DNA of 64,000 nucleotides, taken from positions 124,001-188,000 of the forward strand of contig NZ_JADDXT010000002.1 in the NCBI RefSeq assembly GCF_015330165.1, given 5' to 3'. This DNA comes from Zobellia roscoffensis (GTDB lineage Bacteria; Bacteroidota; Bacteroidia; Flavobacteriales; Flavobacteriaceae). Each line of letters begins with the position of its first letter. The first letter of the stretch is position 1. The notes below the pieces were generated by a model, which was given only the letters and a program-made list of their open reading frames with translations, did not search any database and was not told where the DNA came from. A program made the position numbers and the translations under genes. Positions 16,950 through 26,543 of this stretch are shown one piece after another.

Positions 16950-17795
16950 TTGATTTTGAATAATTCTGACAATAAACTTACGGCATTAGTCATAACATAT
17001 AACGAAATGGAGCACATTAAAAAGTGTATTGCTTCCGTTTCTTTTGCAGATGAGATTATCGTGGTTGACTCCTATAGTACAGACGGCACATTCGAATATT
17101 TAGAAGCATTACCCAATGTGCGTGTTATTCAGCGTCCCTTTAAAAATTTCACCGATCAAAAATCATTTACTTTAGATAAAGCTTCAAATGACTGGATTTT
17201 ATTTGTTGATGCCGATGAAGTGGTGCCTCGCTCTTTACGTACAGAGATAACCCAAACCATTCAAAAACCAAATGCTTTAGATGCGTATTGGTTTTATAGA
17301 AAGTTTATGTTCAAGGACAGTAAGCTGAATTATAGCGGTTGGCAAACCGATAAAAACGTTAGACTTTTTAAGAAAAGTCAATGTCGATTTGCTCAACACA
17401 AATTAGTACATGAAACTTTACAAATTAATGGAAAAACAGGTGTACTCAAGGAAAAATTAGTCCATTATTGCTACAAAGGGTATTCAGACTACAAAGCCAA
17501 AATGGTGCATTACGGCAAACTGAAAGCAAAAGAACTACACTCTAAAAAACGTTCTTGCAACCTATTTAAATTGATAGGGAAACCTACATGGAAATTTGCT
17601 TACAATTACTTTATAAGACTAGGTTTTATAGATTTACATAAAGGGTTTACTGTCTGCTATTTAAATGCATTGAGCGTATATGTAAGATATGATGAACTTT
17701 CAAAATTACAAGCGCTTACAGCCACTAAGGCAAAAAATACTGTTACTACCAACGAAAAATATAAACTTAACAACGTAGAGATGGCAGCTAGCTAA
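16950..17795 (+). CDS. Family 2 glycosyltransferase, WaaE/KdtX-like (TTG start)
   Basis: A 281-residue cytoplasmic GT-A enzyme of the LPS core glycosyltransferase (WaaE-like) group. The N-terminal LTALVITYNEMEHIKKCI and DEIIVVDSYSTDGT form the nucleotide-binding half; VDADEVV at about residue 89 is the DxD-type metal motif. The C-terminal GFIDLHKGFTVCYLNALSVYVRYDEL segment is shared with the gene at 21133. The start is taken as TTG 16950; a second TTG lies two codons downstream and the first internal ATG would cut the fold. It opens a run of six glycosyltransferase genes and probably adds a hexose to lipid A-core or a related surface glycan. Donor and acceptor are unknown. Confidence 0.85.
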   Translation: MILNNSDNKLTALVITYNEMEHIKKCIASVSFADEIIVVDSYSTDGTFEYLEALPNVRVIQRPFKNFTDQKSFTLDKASNDWILFVDADEVVPRSLRTEITQTIQKPNALDAYWFYRKFMFKDSKLNYSGWQTDKNVRLFKKSQCRFAQHKLVHETLQINGKTGVLKEKLVHYCYKGYSDYKAKMVHYGKLKAKELHSKKRSCNLFKLIGKPTWKFAYNYFIRLGFIDLHKGFTVCYLNALSVYVRYDELSKLQALTATKAKNTVTTNEKYKLNNVEMAAS

Positions 17796-17806
17796 TACCT
17801 ATGTAC

Positions 17807-17814
17807 TATTTTTG
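17807..17814 (+). promoter_or_regulatory. Candidate -7 element before the first GT4 gene
   Basis: TATTTTTG matches the TAnnTTTG consensus and ends 17 nt before the ATG at 17832, in the 36-nt gap between two glycosyltransferase genes. No -33 element is apparent. Confidence 0.35.
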
Positions 17815-17831
17815 TTCGCAAACAACGGGTA

Positions 17832-18917
17832 ATGAAAATTGCATTGGAAAGTTCTTCTCTCTTTTTTAAGAACTACACTGGTATTCCTTTTTACATTCAT
17901 AATTTATACAATTCATTAAAAGATATAGATGCTATTGACCCCTATTTAGCTTTTAGGTTAAAGAGAAAGTTCAAAAAAAAATCTGACTTCCAGAAAAATC
18001 TCTTAAACAACAAACACCTTTGGCATCTAAACAATTTTGCCCTAACCACTACAAAGTTTGATGTGGCACATAGTCTACACTCTCCTTTTCTAAATTTTAG
18101 TTCGTCCTTAAAAGTTGCCACTGTACATGATTTAGCAGTACACTTACCCCAATTTAAATCATATGAGTTAACTACACCATACTTTGAAAAAAAGAGAATG
18201 GCACTTTTCAAAGATTTTAGTAAAAAGGCCGATGTAATCATTACAGTGAGCGAAGCTACAAAGCAAGATTTTCTTTCATTTTTTAATTATCCTGAAGACA
18301 GAATACATGCAATTCCGTTAGCTCCCTCACTAAAAGCTCAACAAAACAACAAAACAAATAATGATTTACTAAAGGAATTTAATGTTGCCCCAAAAACATA
18401 TTTCATATCCCTAGGAGGGGTCTCCTTAAGAAAAAATACACTTAACCTTATTAAAGGTTATGCTTTATCAAAAGAGAGTCAGAATAAAAAACTAATAATC
18501 ACTGGGAAAATTGAATCAAAACATTATTCCCCTGTGTTCAACTTTATTAAAGAGAACAGTTTAGAAAACAAAATTGTGATAACTGGTTATCTAAGTTCTG
18601 AGAAGCTAGCAGCACTTTATAAAAATGCAGCTGCTTTTTTGTTTCCCACATTCTATGAAGGCTTTGGTATTCCTATATTAGAAGCAATGTTAGCTGAATT
18701 GCCCGTCTTGACCAGTAACACAGGAGCTGCTCCCGAAACCTCAAAGAATCATGCCGCTTTAGTAAACCCATTTAAACCCGAAGACATTGCGGCAGGTATA
18801 GAACGCCTATCAACAATAACCGAAGACCAAATAAAACAAGCTAAACAATTTGCAACTACCTTTACCTGGGAAAGAACAGCGCAGAAGACGAAAATGGTTT
18901 ATGAAAAATATATGTAA
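17832..18917 (+). CDS. Family 4 glycosyltransferase
   Basis: A 361-residue GT-B enzyme. The N-terminal half begins MKIALESSSLFFKNYTGIPFY, with the glycine-containing loop typical of acceptor binding, and the ATVHDLAVHLPQ motif (about residue 95). The C-terminal donor half has YFISLGGVSLRKNTLNLI and the EX7E motif in YEGFGIPILEAM (about residues 277-288). The closest group by appearance is the mannosyltransferase-like GT4 set used for capsule or O-antigen assembly. It stands 36 nt after the GT2 gene and 30 nt before another GT4 gene. Sugar specificity is not determinable. Confidence 0.9.
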   Translation: MKIALESSSLFFKNYTGIPFYIHNLYNSLKDIDAIDPYLAFRLKRKFKKKSDFQKNLLNNKHLWHLNNFALTTTKFDVAHSLHSPFLNFSSSLKVATVHDLAVHLPQFKSYELTTPYFEKKRMALFKDFSKKADVIITVSEATKQDFLSFFNYPEDRIHAIPLAPSLKAQQNNKTNNDLLKEFNVAPKTYFISLGGVSLRKNTLNLIKGYALSKESQNKKLIITGKIESKHYSPVFNFIKENSLENKIVITGYLSSEKLAALYKNAAAFLFPTFYEGFGIPILEAMLAELPVLTSNTGAAPETSKNHAALVNPFKPEDIAAGIERLSTITEDQIKQAKQFATTFTWERTAQKTKMVYEKYM

Positions 18918-18947
18918 TTTTATCTCTATATAGAAGAACACCGACGA

Positions 18948-20060
18948 ATGAGAATAGGTTATGATGCCAAAAGAATTTTTCACAACAGAACTGGTCTAGG
19001 AAACTATGGACGGGATATTCTACGTATTTTAAATTCCTACCCCGAACTTGAAGAGTTTTATCTTTTCAATACCAAAACTCCTAGCATAGATAGGAAAGTT
19101 GCCTTAGAAAAATCAACAATAGTTTATCCATCGGGTTGGTTTTGGAAAAACTTCCCTTCGCTATGGCGCTTGTTCGGGCAATGGAACCAGATAAACGATT
19201 TGAGATTGGATTGGTATCACGGACTATCAGGAGAAATACCCATTCAGTTCAAAAAACGGGGCACTTCAAAAATAGTCACCATACATGATCTTATTTTCAT
19301 AAGCCACCCTCAATATTATAAATTTTGGGATCGGATAATATATAAACTAAAGTTTTACTACGCTGTACATGCCGCAAACCATATTGTGGCTATAAGTGAA
19401 CAGACCAAAAGAGATATCATTAAATTTTTAAAGGTTTCACCTCATAAGATTACAGTAGTCTACCAAGGTTGTCACAGTGCATTTAAAACTACTTATTCCC
19501 AAGAAGAAAAAGAGAAGGTTAGAGCAGAACATAATCTACCTAAGCAATTTATTTTAAACGTAGGCACTATACAAGAACGTAAAAATGTACTGGCAATAAT
19601 CAAAGCTATTAAAGGCACTACCTATCATTTGGCTTTGGTGGGAGGCGAAAAATCCTATGCAAAAAAGGTTCGCAGATATATTACTGAACACCAAATGCAA
19701 GATCAGGTAACATTTGTAAAGAAAATTGGGGTACAAGATTTAGCTATACTCTATCAAGCCGCCACTCTGCTTTGCTACCCATCTTATTGCGAGGGATTTG
19801 GAATACCGTTAATTGAGGCTCTTTTTAGCAAGATTCCTGTTATTGTTACAAAAGGAGGCTGTTTCCCAGAAGCGGCCGGACCTGATGCTCTTTATATTGA
19901 CCCAGATAATACTAAGGAAATTCAAGAAAATATTAAAAAACTATACGATAATCCAGAACTGAGAAAAGAAATGACAGACAAAGGCTTTTCTTATGTACAA
20001 AGATTTAATGATGAGAACGTGGGTGCCAATCTAGTTGCTCTCTATAAAAAGCTAGCGTAA
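18948..20060 (+). CDS. Family 4 glycosyltransferase
   Basis: A 370-residue GT-B enzyme, paralogous to the preceding gene: MRIGYDAKRIFHNRTGLGNYGRDIL at the start (landmark), TIHDLIFISHPQYY at about 109, FILNVGTIQERKNVLAII near 201 and the EX7E motif in CEGFGIPLIEAL (about 281-292). No membrane segment is predicted; it would act at the cytoplasmic face of the inner membrane. The stop is directly followed by the ATG of the next GT4 gene (no gap), showing tight co-translation. Probably adds one residue of the same surface glycan. Confidence 0.9.
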   Translation: MRIGYDAKRIFHNRTGLGNYGRDILRILNSYPELEEFYLFNTKTPSIDRKVALEKSTIVYPSGWFWKNFPSLWRLFGQWNQINDLRLDWYHGLSGEIPIQFKKRGTSKIVTIHDLIFISHPQYYKFWDRIIYKLKFYYAVHAANHIVAISEQTKRDIIKFLKVSPHKITVVYQGCHSAFKTTYSQEEKEKVRAEHNLPKQFILNVGTIQERKNVLAIIKAIKGTTYHLALVGGEKSYAKKVRRYITEHQMQDQVTFVKKIGVQDLAILYQAATLLCYPSYCEGFGIPLIEALFSKIPVIVTKGGCFPEAAGPDALYIDPDNTKEIQENIKKLYDNPELRKEMTDKGFSYVQRFNDENVGANLVALYKKLA

Positions 20061-21140
20061 ATGGGTTGTATTTGTTTTTTTAATACGGTCAAATCTTGGG
20101 GCGGAGGAGAAAAATGGCATTTTGAAGTAAGCCAGTATCTTCATGAAAAAGGGGTTCCTGTTTTTGTGGTTGCACATCCTAAAAGTGTCCTTTCACAAAA
20201 ACTTAAAACTACGGATATTCCCCATAAAACTATTGAACTATCAAACCTTAGTTTCATTAACCCTATTAAAAGGTTAGCTGTTAAAAATTGCCTCAAAAGC
20301 CAAGCTGTAGATACCATAGTCATGAATTTATCGAGCGATGTGAAAATTGCTGGACCAATTGCAAAAGAACTGAACATTAAAAGAATTATTTATAGGCGAG
20401 GTAGTGCCATACCTATCAAAAACACTTTTTCCAATCGGTATCTTTTCAAAAACGTACTTACAGAAATACTTGCAAATTCTGTAGCTACCAAAAACACCAT
20501 TTTAGAGAACAATCCCAAGCTTTTTCCAAAAGAAAAAATCACGGTTATCTATAACGGTGTAGCTATTCCCGAGCAACTAGATACGGAAAGGTCCCATGCT
20601 CAAAACGGACTAATTACCCTAGTTAACCTAGGCCGTTTGGAGTTTCAAAAAAACCAAGGATTTTTACTAGATGTTGCAAAAAGGCTAATGCAAAAAGGAG
20701 TGGTATTTAAAATGATAATTGGTGGTGACGGACGTCTAAAAAGTTTACTACAATCTAGGATAGAAAATGAAGGTTTATCAAACCATGTAGAACTTTGTGG
20801 TTTTGTAGATAAGCCCTATGAATTCATTTCACATGGTGATGTATTTTTACTTTCTTCTCATTGGGAAGGTTTTGGCTACGTTCTTGCAGAAGCTGCGCTA
20901 TCGGAAAGGCCATCCGTTGCTTTTAATACTAGTAGTAACCCGGAGGTAGTTTTACACGAAAAAACCGGTCTATTAACTCCTCCTAACGATATAGAAAGCT
21001 TTGTTAAAGCTATTGAAAAACTATATAATAATAGATCATTAATTACTTCAATGGGTGCTGCTGGCAGGAAATTTGTAATTGATCAGTTTGAAAAGTCGAA
21101 AAAATTAAAGGAAATAGAAGCATACTTGAAATATGAATAG
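20061..21140 (+). CDS. Family 4 glycosyltransferase
   Basis: A 359-residue GT-B enzyme. It starts GCICFFNTVKSWGGGEKWHFE, where the W-GGGEKW loop is characteristic of LPS-core-type GT4 enzymes (WaaG-like). The donor half contains LVNLGRLEFQKNQGFLLD near residue 190 and the EX7E motif in WEGFGYVLAEAA (about residues 270-281). The gene begins immediately after the previous stop and its last 8 nt overlap the following GT2 gene, so the cluster is a true operon. Role inferred: LPS or lipooligosaccharide core extension. Confidence 0.9.
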   Translation: MGCICFFNTVKSWGGGEKWHFEVSQYLHEKGVPVFVVAHPKSVLSQKLKTTDIPHKTIELSNLSFINPIKRLAVKNCLKSQAVDTIVMNLSSDVKIAGPIAKELNIKRIIYRRGSAIPIKNTFSNRYLFKNVLTEILANSVATKNTILENNPKLFPKEKITVIYNGVAIPEQLDTERSHAQNGLITLVNLGRLEFQKNQGFLLDVAKRLMQKGVVFKMIIGGDGRLKSLLQSRIENEGLSNHVELCGFVDKPYEFISHGDVFLLSSHWEGFGYVLAEAALSERPSVAFNTSSNPEVVLHEKTGLLTPPNDIESFVKAIEKLYNNRSLITSMGAAGRKFVIDQFEKSKKLKEIEAYLKYE

Positions 21141-21906
21141 GACGGAAAAGATTTCGGGCTTACTAATTACCTTAAACGAGGAAAAACACATAGAAGCTGT
21201 TTTACAGAACCTATCATTTTGTGATGAAATCATTGTTGTTGATTCCTTCAGCACAGACCGTACTGTTGAAATCATTAAAAATCATTCCAATGTTCAACTT
21301 ATACAGCGGCCCTTTAAGAATTACACAGACCAAAAGCAGTTTGCCTTAGACCAAGCGGCTTATAATTGGGTGCTTTTTATGGATGCGGACGAAAGGGTAA
21401 CTCCTAAACTTGAAAAAGAAATTATAGAAGAAATAGAAAATAAAACCGACTGTGCAGCTGCCTATTATTTTCTGCGAATTTTCATGTATCAGGATAAAGT
21501 ACTCCGTTTTAGTGGATGGCAAACAGACAAAAATTATCGCTTATTTCAAAAAGATAAAGTGCAGTTCGTTTCTGATCGAATAGTACATGAAACTTTAGAG
21601 GTAAACGGTAATTCTAAAACATTAAAAAACCGACTAATACATTATTCATTCAACAATTATGATGAATACAAATCCAAGATGGTTAAGTACGGAAAAATGA
21701 AGGCCAGAGAGGCCTTTGAAGCAGGTAAAACAGCTAGATGGTATCATTCTGTATTAAGACCCGCATGGAAATTTTTCAACCACTATATTCTTAGGTTGGG
21801 GTTCTTGGACGGTAAAAAAGGTATTGTTATCTCCTACCTAAATGCGGTTGGTGTCTACAGTAGATTTAAAGAACTAAAACGTCTGAACTCGGCAGGAAAA
21901 AAATGA
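21133..21906 (+). CDS. Family 2 glycosyltransferase, WaaE/KdtX-like
   Basis: A 257-residue GT-A enzyme and clear paralogue of the first gene of the cluster: LLITLNEEKHIEAVLQNLSF, DEIIVVDSFSTDRT and MDADERV (metal site, about residue 86) match position by position, as do the IQRPFKNYTDQKQF and SGWQTDKNYRLF segments. It overlaps the upstream GT4 gene by 8 nt and the downstream one by 4 nt (ATGA), so translation is coupled on both sides. Probably transfers a hexose to a core oligosaccharide; the two paralogues may act at successive acceptor positions. Confidence 0.88.
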   Translation: MNRTEKISGLLITLNEEKHIEAVLQNLSFCDEIIVVDSFSTDRTVEIIKNHSNVQLIQRPFKNYTDQKQFALDQAAYNWVLFMDADERVTPKLEKEIIEEIENKTDCAAAYYFLRIFMYQDKVLRFSGWQTDKNYRLFQKDKVQFVSDRIVHETLEVNGNSKTLKNRLIHYSFNNYDEYKSKMVKYGKMKAREAFEAGKTARWYHSVLRPAWKFFNHYILRLGFLDGKKGIVISYLNAVGVYSRFKELKRLNSAGKK

Positions 21907-23000
21907 AAGTCAACCCAAAAAATATAATCTTTTTCTGCCCTACGAAAAATTGGGGTGGTATTGAAAAAAATGTATTGCTCAGGACTATTTTCCTTAGCCA
22001 AAACGGATATAATATCACCGTTGTACTATTGAAAAATACGTTTGAGGATAGATTTGCGAATATTGATAATGTTACAATCCGTACAATTACAAAACGTGGT
22101 GGTGATTTAAACCTTTCCGTCGTCCGCAATTACATCAAGATAATACAAAAAGTTAAACCACTAACGGTTTTTGCAGCTTTAAAGCGCGATTGGTGGCTAG
22201 TGTCATTAGCGGCTCACATAAAAAAAGTACCTAATATAATTCTATACCTTGGTAATATTAGAAAAATTAGAACCGGCCTTAAGTACAGTCTTGTATTCAA
22301 AACTTTTAAAGCAAAGGTTTTAGTGAATAGCGATTCCCTAAAAACAGATTTATTACAGAATAGTTCCTATTTCAATCAAGACAATTTAATTAGAATTTAT
22401 AACGGCATAGAGTTACCTAAACTTCAGACAGTTGCAAATTGGGGCCCTATAGAAAAATTAAATCTACCTGAAAATCGCTTTATTATAGGCGTTGCAGGCT
22501 GGCTGAATTATAGAAAAGGATTTGACCTCCTTCCTAAAATTCTTGAGAAACTTCCTAAAAACACGCATATTATTCATGCGGGCACAGGTGGGTTTGAACT
22601 GGATATGGACCAAATTCTTTCTAACTACCCTGAACTTTCAGAACGTATTCATTTTCTAGGCCATGTTAGTAATATGGGTCAGTTCTTTCAAAATATAGAT
22701 GTCTTTTTACTTTGCTCTCGTGAAGAAGGTATGGCTAACGTATTATTAGAATCTCTAAGCTATGGTAAACCTATAGTATCCTCCAAAGTTCCTGGCAGTG
22801 AAGAATTACTCGATAATGGCACTTACGGCATATTAACAGAAATTGATGATGTAACAGCCATGTCCACTGGTATACAGGCCATATTGGAAAGGAAAATAAT
22901 ATTTGAACCAGAACTTTTAAAGCAAAGGATAACTGATACCTTTTCTTTTAATCATATGATGGCAAATACCCAGTCACTACTTTTTCCGAGTAAAAACTAA
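21903..23000 (+). CDS. Family 4 glycosyltransferase
   Basis: A 365-residue GT-B enzyme. The N-terminal loop CPTKNWGGIEKNVLL resembles WaaG-type acceptor loops. The donor half has GVAGWLNYRKGFDLLPKI near residue 199 and EEGMANVLLESL (about 278-289), a variant EX7E motif in which the usual GFG is GMA. The ATG overlaps the stop of the GT2 gene (ATGA). It ends the glycosyltransferase run; the tsaC-like gene follows 13 nt later, so read-through into housekeeping genes is likely. Confidence 0.88.
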   Translation: MKVNPKNIIFFCPTKNWGGIEKNVLLRTIFLSQNGYNITVVLLKNTFEDRFANIDNVTIRTITKRGGDLNLSVVRNYIKIIQKVKPLTVFAALKRDWWLVSLAAHIKKVPNIILYLGNIRKIRTGLKYSLVFKTFKAKVLVNSDSLKTDLLQNSSYFNQDNLIRIYNGIELPKLQTVANWGPIEKLNLPENRFIIGVAGWLNYRKGFDLLPKILEKLPKNTHIIHAGTGGFELDMDQILSNYPELSERIHFLGHVSNMGQFFQNIDVFLLCSREEGMANVLLESLSYGKPIVSSKVPGSEELLDNGTYGILTEIDDVTAMSTGIQAILERKIIFEPELLKQRITDTFSFNHMMANTQSLLFPSKN

Positions 23001-23013
23001 TACCACTTAAACC

Positions 23014-23574
23014 ATGCAAAAAGAAATCAACAAATGCACAGAAGTCCTTCAAAACGGTGGTCTCATCCTCTACCCTACGGACACCGTATGGGGTATTGGC
23101 TGTGATGCAACAAACGAAGCGGCTGTTAAGAAAGTATACGATTTAAAACAACGAGAAGACAGCAAAGCTCTTATTTGTTTAGTTGCCAATGATGCCATGT
23201 TAGAACGTACTATTGAAGAGGTTCCAGAGGTCGCTTATGACATTATAGACCTTTCTACTAAACCCACAACCATAATTTACGACAAACCTAAAGGGGTTGC
23301 TAAGAATTTAGTTGCTGCGGACAATACCTTGGCTGTGAGAATAGCTTCGGACAAGTTCTGCAGATATCTCATAAATAAGTTCAAAAAACCGATTGTTTCT
23401 ACATCTTCTAACATTTCTGGGTGCCCTACTCCCAAAAGTTTTGACGAAATAGACCCTGTAATTTTAAAAGGTGTGGACTATGTGGTAAATTTGCAGCCCG
23501 AACAAAAATCGGCAGTACCCTCAGCTATTATAAAACTAGGAAATGATGGTACCGTTAAGATTATTCGGAAGTAA
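23014..23574 (+). CDS. L-threonylcarbamoyladenylate synthase, Sua5/YciO/YrdC family
   Basis: A 186-residue single-domain YrdC-type protein that makes threonylcarbamoyl-AMP for the t6A37 modification of ANN-decoding tRNAs. Family motifs are GGLILYPTDTVWGIGCDA (about 14-31), KQREDSKALICLV (44-56), TTIIYDKPKG near 87, and ISTSSNISG-like VSTSSNISGCPTPKSF (about 128-143). It is the short form, lacking the Sua5 C-terminal domain, so it corresponds to TsaC or the close relative YciO; I cannot separate these from sequence alone. It stands between the glycosyltransferase operon and the CCA-adding enzyme gene (60-nt gap); a tRNA theme links the latter two. Confidence 0.88.
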   Translation: MQKEINKCTEVLQNGGLILYPTDTVWGIGCDATNEAAVKKVYDLKQREDSKALICLVANDAMLERTIEEVPEVAYDIIDLSTKPTTIIYDKPKGVAKNLVAADNTLAVRIASDKFCRYLINKFKKPIVSTSSNISGCPTPKSFDEIDPVILKGVDYVVNLQPEQKSAVPSAIIKLGNDGTVKIIRK

Positions 23575-23634
23575 TTTATAACGCAATATATTTAATGCTT
23601 CTTTGGCAAGCACTAGTATTTAAAAATTGAACTT

Positions 23635-25050
23635 TTGAACCATACACAAGCGCTTTCTAACCCTATTTTTAAAATCGTTTCACAAGCTGCGGATGAACTT
23701 GGAATAGATTCTTATGTAATTGGTGGGTTTGTAAGAGATTATCTGCTAGAGAGAGGTACGCACAAAGACATAGATATTGTAGCTATTGGTAGCGGTATAG
23801 AATTGGCAAAAAAAGTAGCTTCTTTACTTAAAGAAAAACCGAACGTTAGTATTTTCAAAAACTTTGGAACGGCTATGTTACGGCATGAAGATATTGAGTT
23901 GGAATTTGTAGGGGCCCGTAAAGAGAGCTATCATAGAGATAGCCGGAAGCCTGTTGTTGAAGACGGTACGTTGGCCGATGACCAAAACCGACGTGATTTC
24001 ACCATTAACGCGTTTGCAATATCTTTGAATCAAAAAAACTACGGTGAACTTTTAGACCCTTTTGATGGGGTTGCCGATTTAGAGAAAAAAATTATTCGTA
24101 CGCCACTAGAGCCCGGTATTACGTATTCTGACGACCCATTGCGCATGATGCGCGCCATCCGTTTTGCTACTCAATTGAATTTTAAAATCGAAGAAAACTC
24201 TTTACAAGCAATTACGGAGCACAAAGAACGTATTACAATAATTTCCAAAGAACGTATTGTAGACGAGCTGAACAAAATTTTAGCAAGCAATAGACCTTCC
24301 ATTGGCTTTTCCCTACTTAACAAAACAGCTCTTCTTTCCTATATTCTTCCTGAATTAGTTGCATTACAAGGCATAGAAGAAATTGAAGGGCAACGGCACA
24401 AAGACAATTTCTGGCATACCTTAGAAGTGGTAGATAATATTTCAGAAACTACGGATAACCTTTGGTTACGCTGGGCCGCCCTGTTACATGATATAGGCAA
24501 AGCACCCACAAAAAAATTCCACAAAAAAATAGGGTGGACCTTTCACGGGCACGAATTTGTGGGTTCAAAAATGGTATATAAGCTTTTTAAGCGATTGCGA
24601 ATGCCATTGAACGACAAGATGAAATTCGTCCAAAAAATGGTACTTATGAGCTCCAGACCCATTGTTCTTTCAGAGGATTATGCAACAGATTCCGCAGTAC
24701 GCCGTTTGGTTTTTGATGCCGGCGAAAATGTAGAGGACCTCATGACGCTTTGCGAAGCGGATATTACTACCAAGAACCCAAAAAAGCAAAGAAGGTATAA
24801 GAACAATTTTAAGGTTGTTCGCCAAAAAATTATAGAAGTAGAAGAACGAGATAACATACGTAAGTTTCAACCTCCTGTAAGCGGAGAAGAAATTATGAAA
24901 ACCTTCAACTTAAAACCATCAAAGGAAATAGGAATTATTAAAGAAGCAATTAAAGAGGCCATTCTTGAAGGTGAAATTCCTAATGAATACGAAGCAGCAA
25001 AAGAATTTATGCTTGCAAAGGGCAAGGCAATTGGCCTTACCCCATCTTGA
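23635..25050 (+). CDS. CCA tRNA nucleotidyltransferase / poly(A) polymerase family with HD domain (TTG start)
   Basis: A 471-residue class II nucleotidyltransferase. The head domain has YVIGGFVRDYLLERGTHKDIDIV (residues about 22-44) with the GG and DxD catalytic motifs, and RRDFTINAFA (about 121-130). The DDPLRMMRAIRFATQL neck motif follows. An HD phosphohydrolase domain is present (WAALLHDIGKAP, about 285-296). It adds or repairs the CCA end of tRNAs; the HD domain may hydrolyse 2',3'-cyclic phosphates. The start is TTG at 23635; no better ATG exists upstream in frame, and the next residues (NHTQALSNPIF) resemble other family N-termini. A 264-nt gap without a gene follows. Confidence 0.92.
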   Translation: MNHTQALSNPIFKIVSQAADELGIDSYVIGGFVRDYLLERGTHKDIDIVAIGSGIELAKKVASLLKEKPNVSIFKNFGTAMLRHEDIELEFVGARKESYHRDSRKPVVEDGTLADDQNRRDFTINAFAISLNQKNYGELLDPFDGVADLEKKIIRTPLEPGITYSDDPLRMMRAIRFATQLNFKIEENSLQAITEHKERITIISKERIVDELNKILASNRPSIGFSLLNKTALLSYILPELVALQGIEEIEGQRHKDNFWHTLEVVDNISETTDNLWLRWAALLHDIGKAPTKKFHKKIGWTFHGHEFVGSKMVYKLFKRLRMPLNDKMKFVQKMVLMSSRPIVLSEDYATDSAVRRLVFDAGENVEDLMTLCEADITTKNPKKQRRYKNNFKVVRQKIIEVEERDNIRKFQPPVSGEEIMKTFNLKPSKEIGIIKEAIKEAILEGEIPNEYEAAKEFMLAKGKAIGLTPS

Positions 25051-25314
25051 AAGCTAATTGAGAATTCACTCCATAGCTAAAAAGAAAAGACTAGAAATAA
25101 CGTTTACAATACACCTTAAATTCTAACGTTTTAGTGTTGAAACCCTATCGCAACACAGTCTTAGGTTTAAAGTATTTTATACATTGAAAACCAGTAGTTT
25201 TATTGCACCGATATATTTAGGAACTCAACAATAACAATAGTTGTAATTAAGAAAAATAGATACCTTTACAATGGTAGATACCAGACTGTCCCCTTTTTAT
25301 CCAATAAAAAAGTC

Positions 25315-26256
25315 ATGAAAAAATTCCTCCTGATTGTACTCCTAACCGCTACATCTATCTGTGATCTTAGCGCTCAGCAAGATGCTCAGTACACACAATA
25401 CATGTACAACCCAATGGCCATAAACCCGGCATATGCAGGCTCTCGTGGTGTTTTTAGTATAGCAGGATTACATCGTTCACAATGGGTTGGTGTAGAAGGC
25501 GCCCCTAAAACCCAAACCCTTAATTTTCATACACCGGTATCGGACAGAGTGGGCATAGGACTATCTATTGTTAATGATGATATAGGAAACGGCACAAGTC
25601 AAGAAACCTACTTTGATGGTGTTTTTTCATATACCGTTCCAATTTCAAGGGAAGCAAAACTAGCATTTGGATTAAAGGCTAGTGCACATATTCTAAACTT
25701 GGATTTTAGCAAATTATCCAATTATAGCAATGAAGTTTCTGGAACTGGTCTAACCAATATTGACAATAAATTCTCTCCAAATTTTGGAGCAGGTGTATAT
25801 TATTACGACGAGCGTTTCTACGTGGGTCTATCTGTCCCTAATTTCTTGGCTACAAAACATTTTGATGGAGATGCTTCTAGCTCTTCTTTTTTAGCAAAGG
25901 AACGCATGAACTTTTATTTAATAACAGGCTATGTTTATGACCTGAATCAAAGATGGCAATTTAAACCTACATTATTGATGAAGGCGGTAAACGGAGCTCC
26001 GTTGCAGGTAGATGTATCAGCTAATTTTATGTTCAATAATAAGTTCATTTTAGGTGCTGGTTACCGATGGGACGCTGCTCTAAGTGCTCTTTTTGGTTTT
26101 CAAGCATCTGACCAGATATTATTAGGCCTCGCGTATGACAGGGAAGTAACGGAATTAGGCGGTTCTCGCTTCAATGACGGGTCGTTTGAAATAGTGCTCA
26201 GATATGAGTTTCGCTCGCGATTCGGAAGAAGAACCATAGCACCAAGGTTCTTCTAA
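25315..26256 (+). CDS. PorP/SprF family type IX secretion-associated outer-membrane protein (copy 1)
   Basis: A 313-residue predicted beta-barrel of the PorP/SprF family. After the signal peptide (cleavage near LSA-QQ, residue 20) come the family's hallmark residues QQDAQYTQYMYNPMAINPAY, then AGSRGVFSIAGLHRSQWVG (about 38-56). It ends in Arg-Phe-Phe, an outer-membrane C-terminal Phe signature. SprF-type proteins help T9SS deliver and anchor type B cargo such as SprB adhesins. The cargo-like repeat adhesin gene begins 287 nt downstream, and a second SprF-like copy follows that gene. Start ATG at 25315 is secure from the signal peptide. Confidence 0.92.
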   Translation: MKKFLLIVLLTATSICDLSAQQDAQYTQYMYNPMAINPAYAGSRGVFSIAGLHRSQWVGVEGAPKTQTLNFHTPVSDRVGIGLSIVNDDIGNGTSQETYFDGVFSYTVPISREAKLAFGLKASAHILNLDFSKLSNYSNEVSGTGLTNIDNKFSPNFGAGVYYYDERFYVGLSVPNFLATKHFDGDASSSSFLAKERMNFYLITGYVYDLNQRWQFKPTLLMKAVNGAPLQVDVSANFMFNNKFILGAGYRWDAALSALFGFQASDQILLGLAYDREVTELGGSRFNDGSFEIVLRYEFRSRFGRRTIAPRFF

Positions 26257-26491
26257 ATATTAAAGTATCACACATGCTTACTAGCCCATTTTTTTGTGGA
26301 AGATTAAACCTTATTTATAGTATTCTTTATTTCAATTTTCTTAAAAAGATTCAAAAATTCAATAGTTGAACTAGGTTATCCTACATAATAGCAAGCCTTT
26401 ACATCTAGTTTTTCACACTATACAACATATAATTTGCAAGGTCTTCTAAGCCTGTTAAATTTACACTACATCCTTGTAAGTCTTTATTTAC

Positions 26492-26515
26492 AATAGTCGC
26501 GTTTTTTTGACTATT
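26492..26515. promoter_or_regulatory. Stem-loop just upstream of the repeat adhesin gene
   Basis: AATAGTC (26492-26498) and GACTATT (26509-26515) form a perfect 7-bp inverted repeat around a 10-nt T-rich loop, 28 nt before the TTG start. It could be an operator or a leader hairpin. The rest of 26257-26543 is AT-rich without recognisable genes. Confidence 0.35.
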
Positions 26516-26543
26516 CTAGAGGTTTTATGAAATATGTTCCCTA

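Noticed and set aside
25134..25156. Inverted repeat GTGTTG...CAACAC upstream of the first SprF-like gene
   Set aside because: Only 6 bp per arm with an 11-nt gap in AT-rich DNA; too weak to call without comparison to relatives.
25051..25314. Possible small gene or RNA in the gap after the CCA-type enzyme gene
   Set aside because: No frame with coding character, no tRNA-like or riboswitch-like structure could be recognised.
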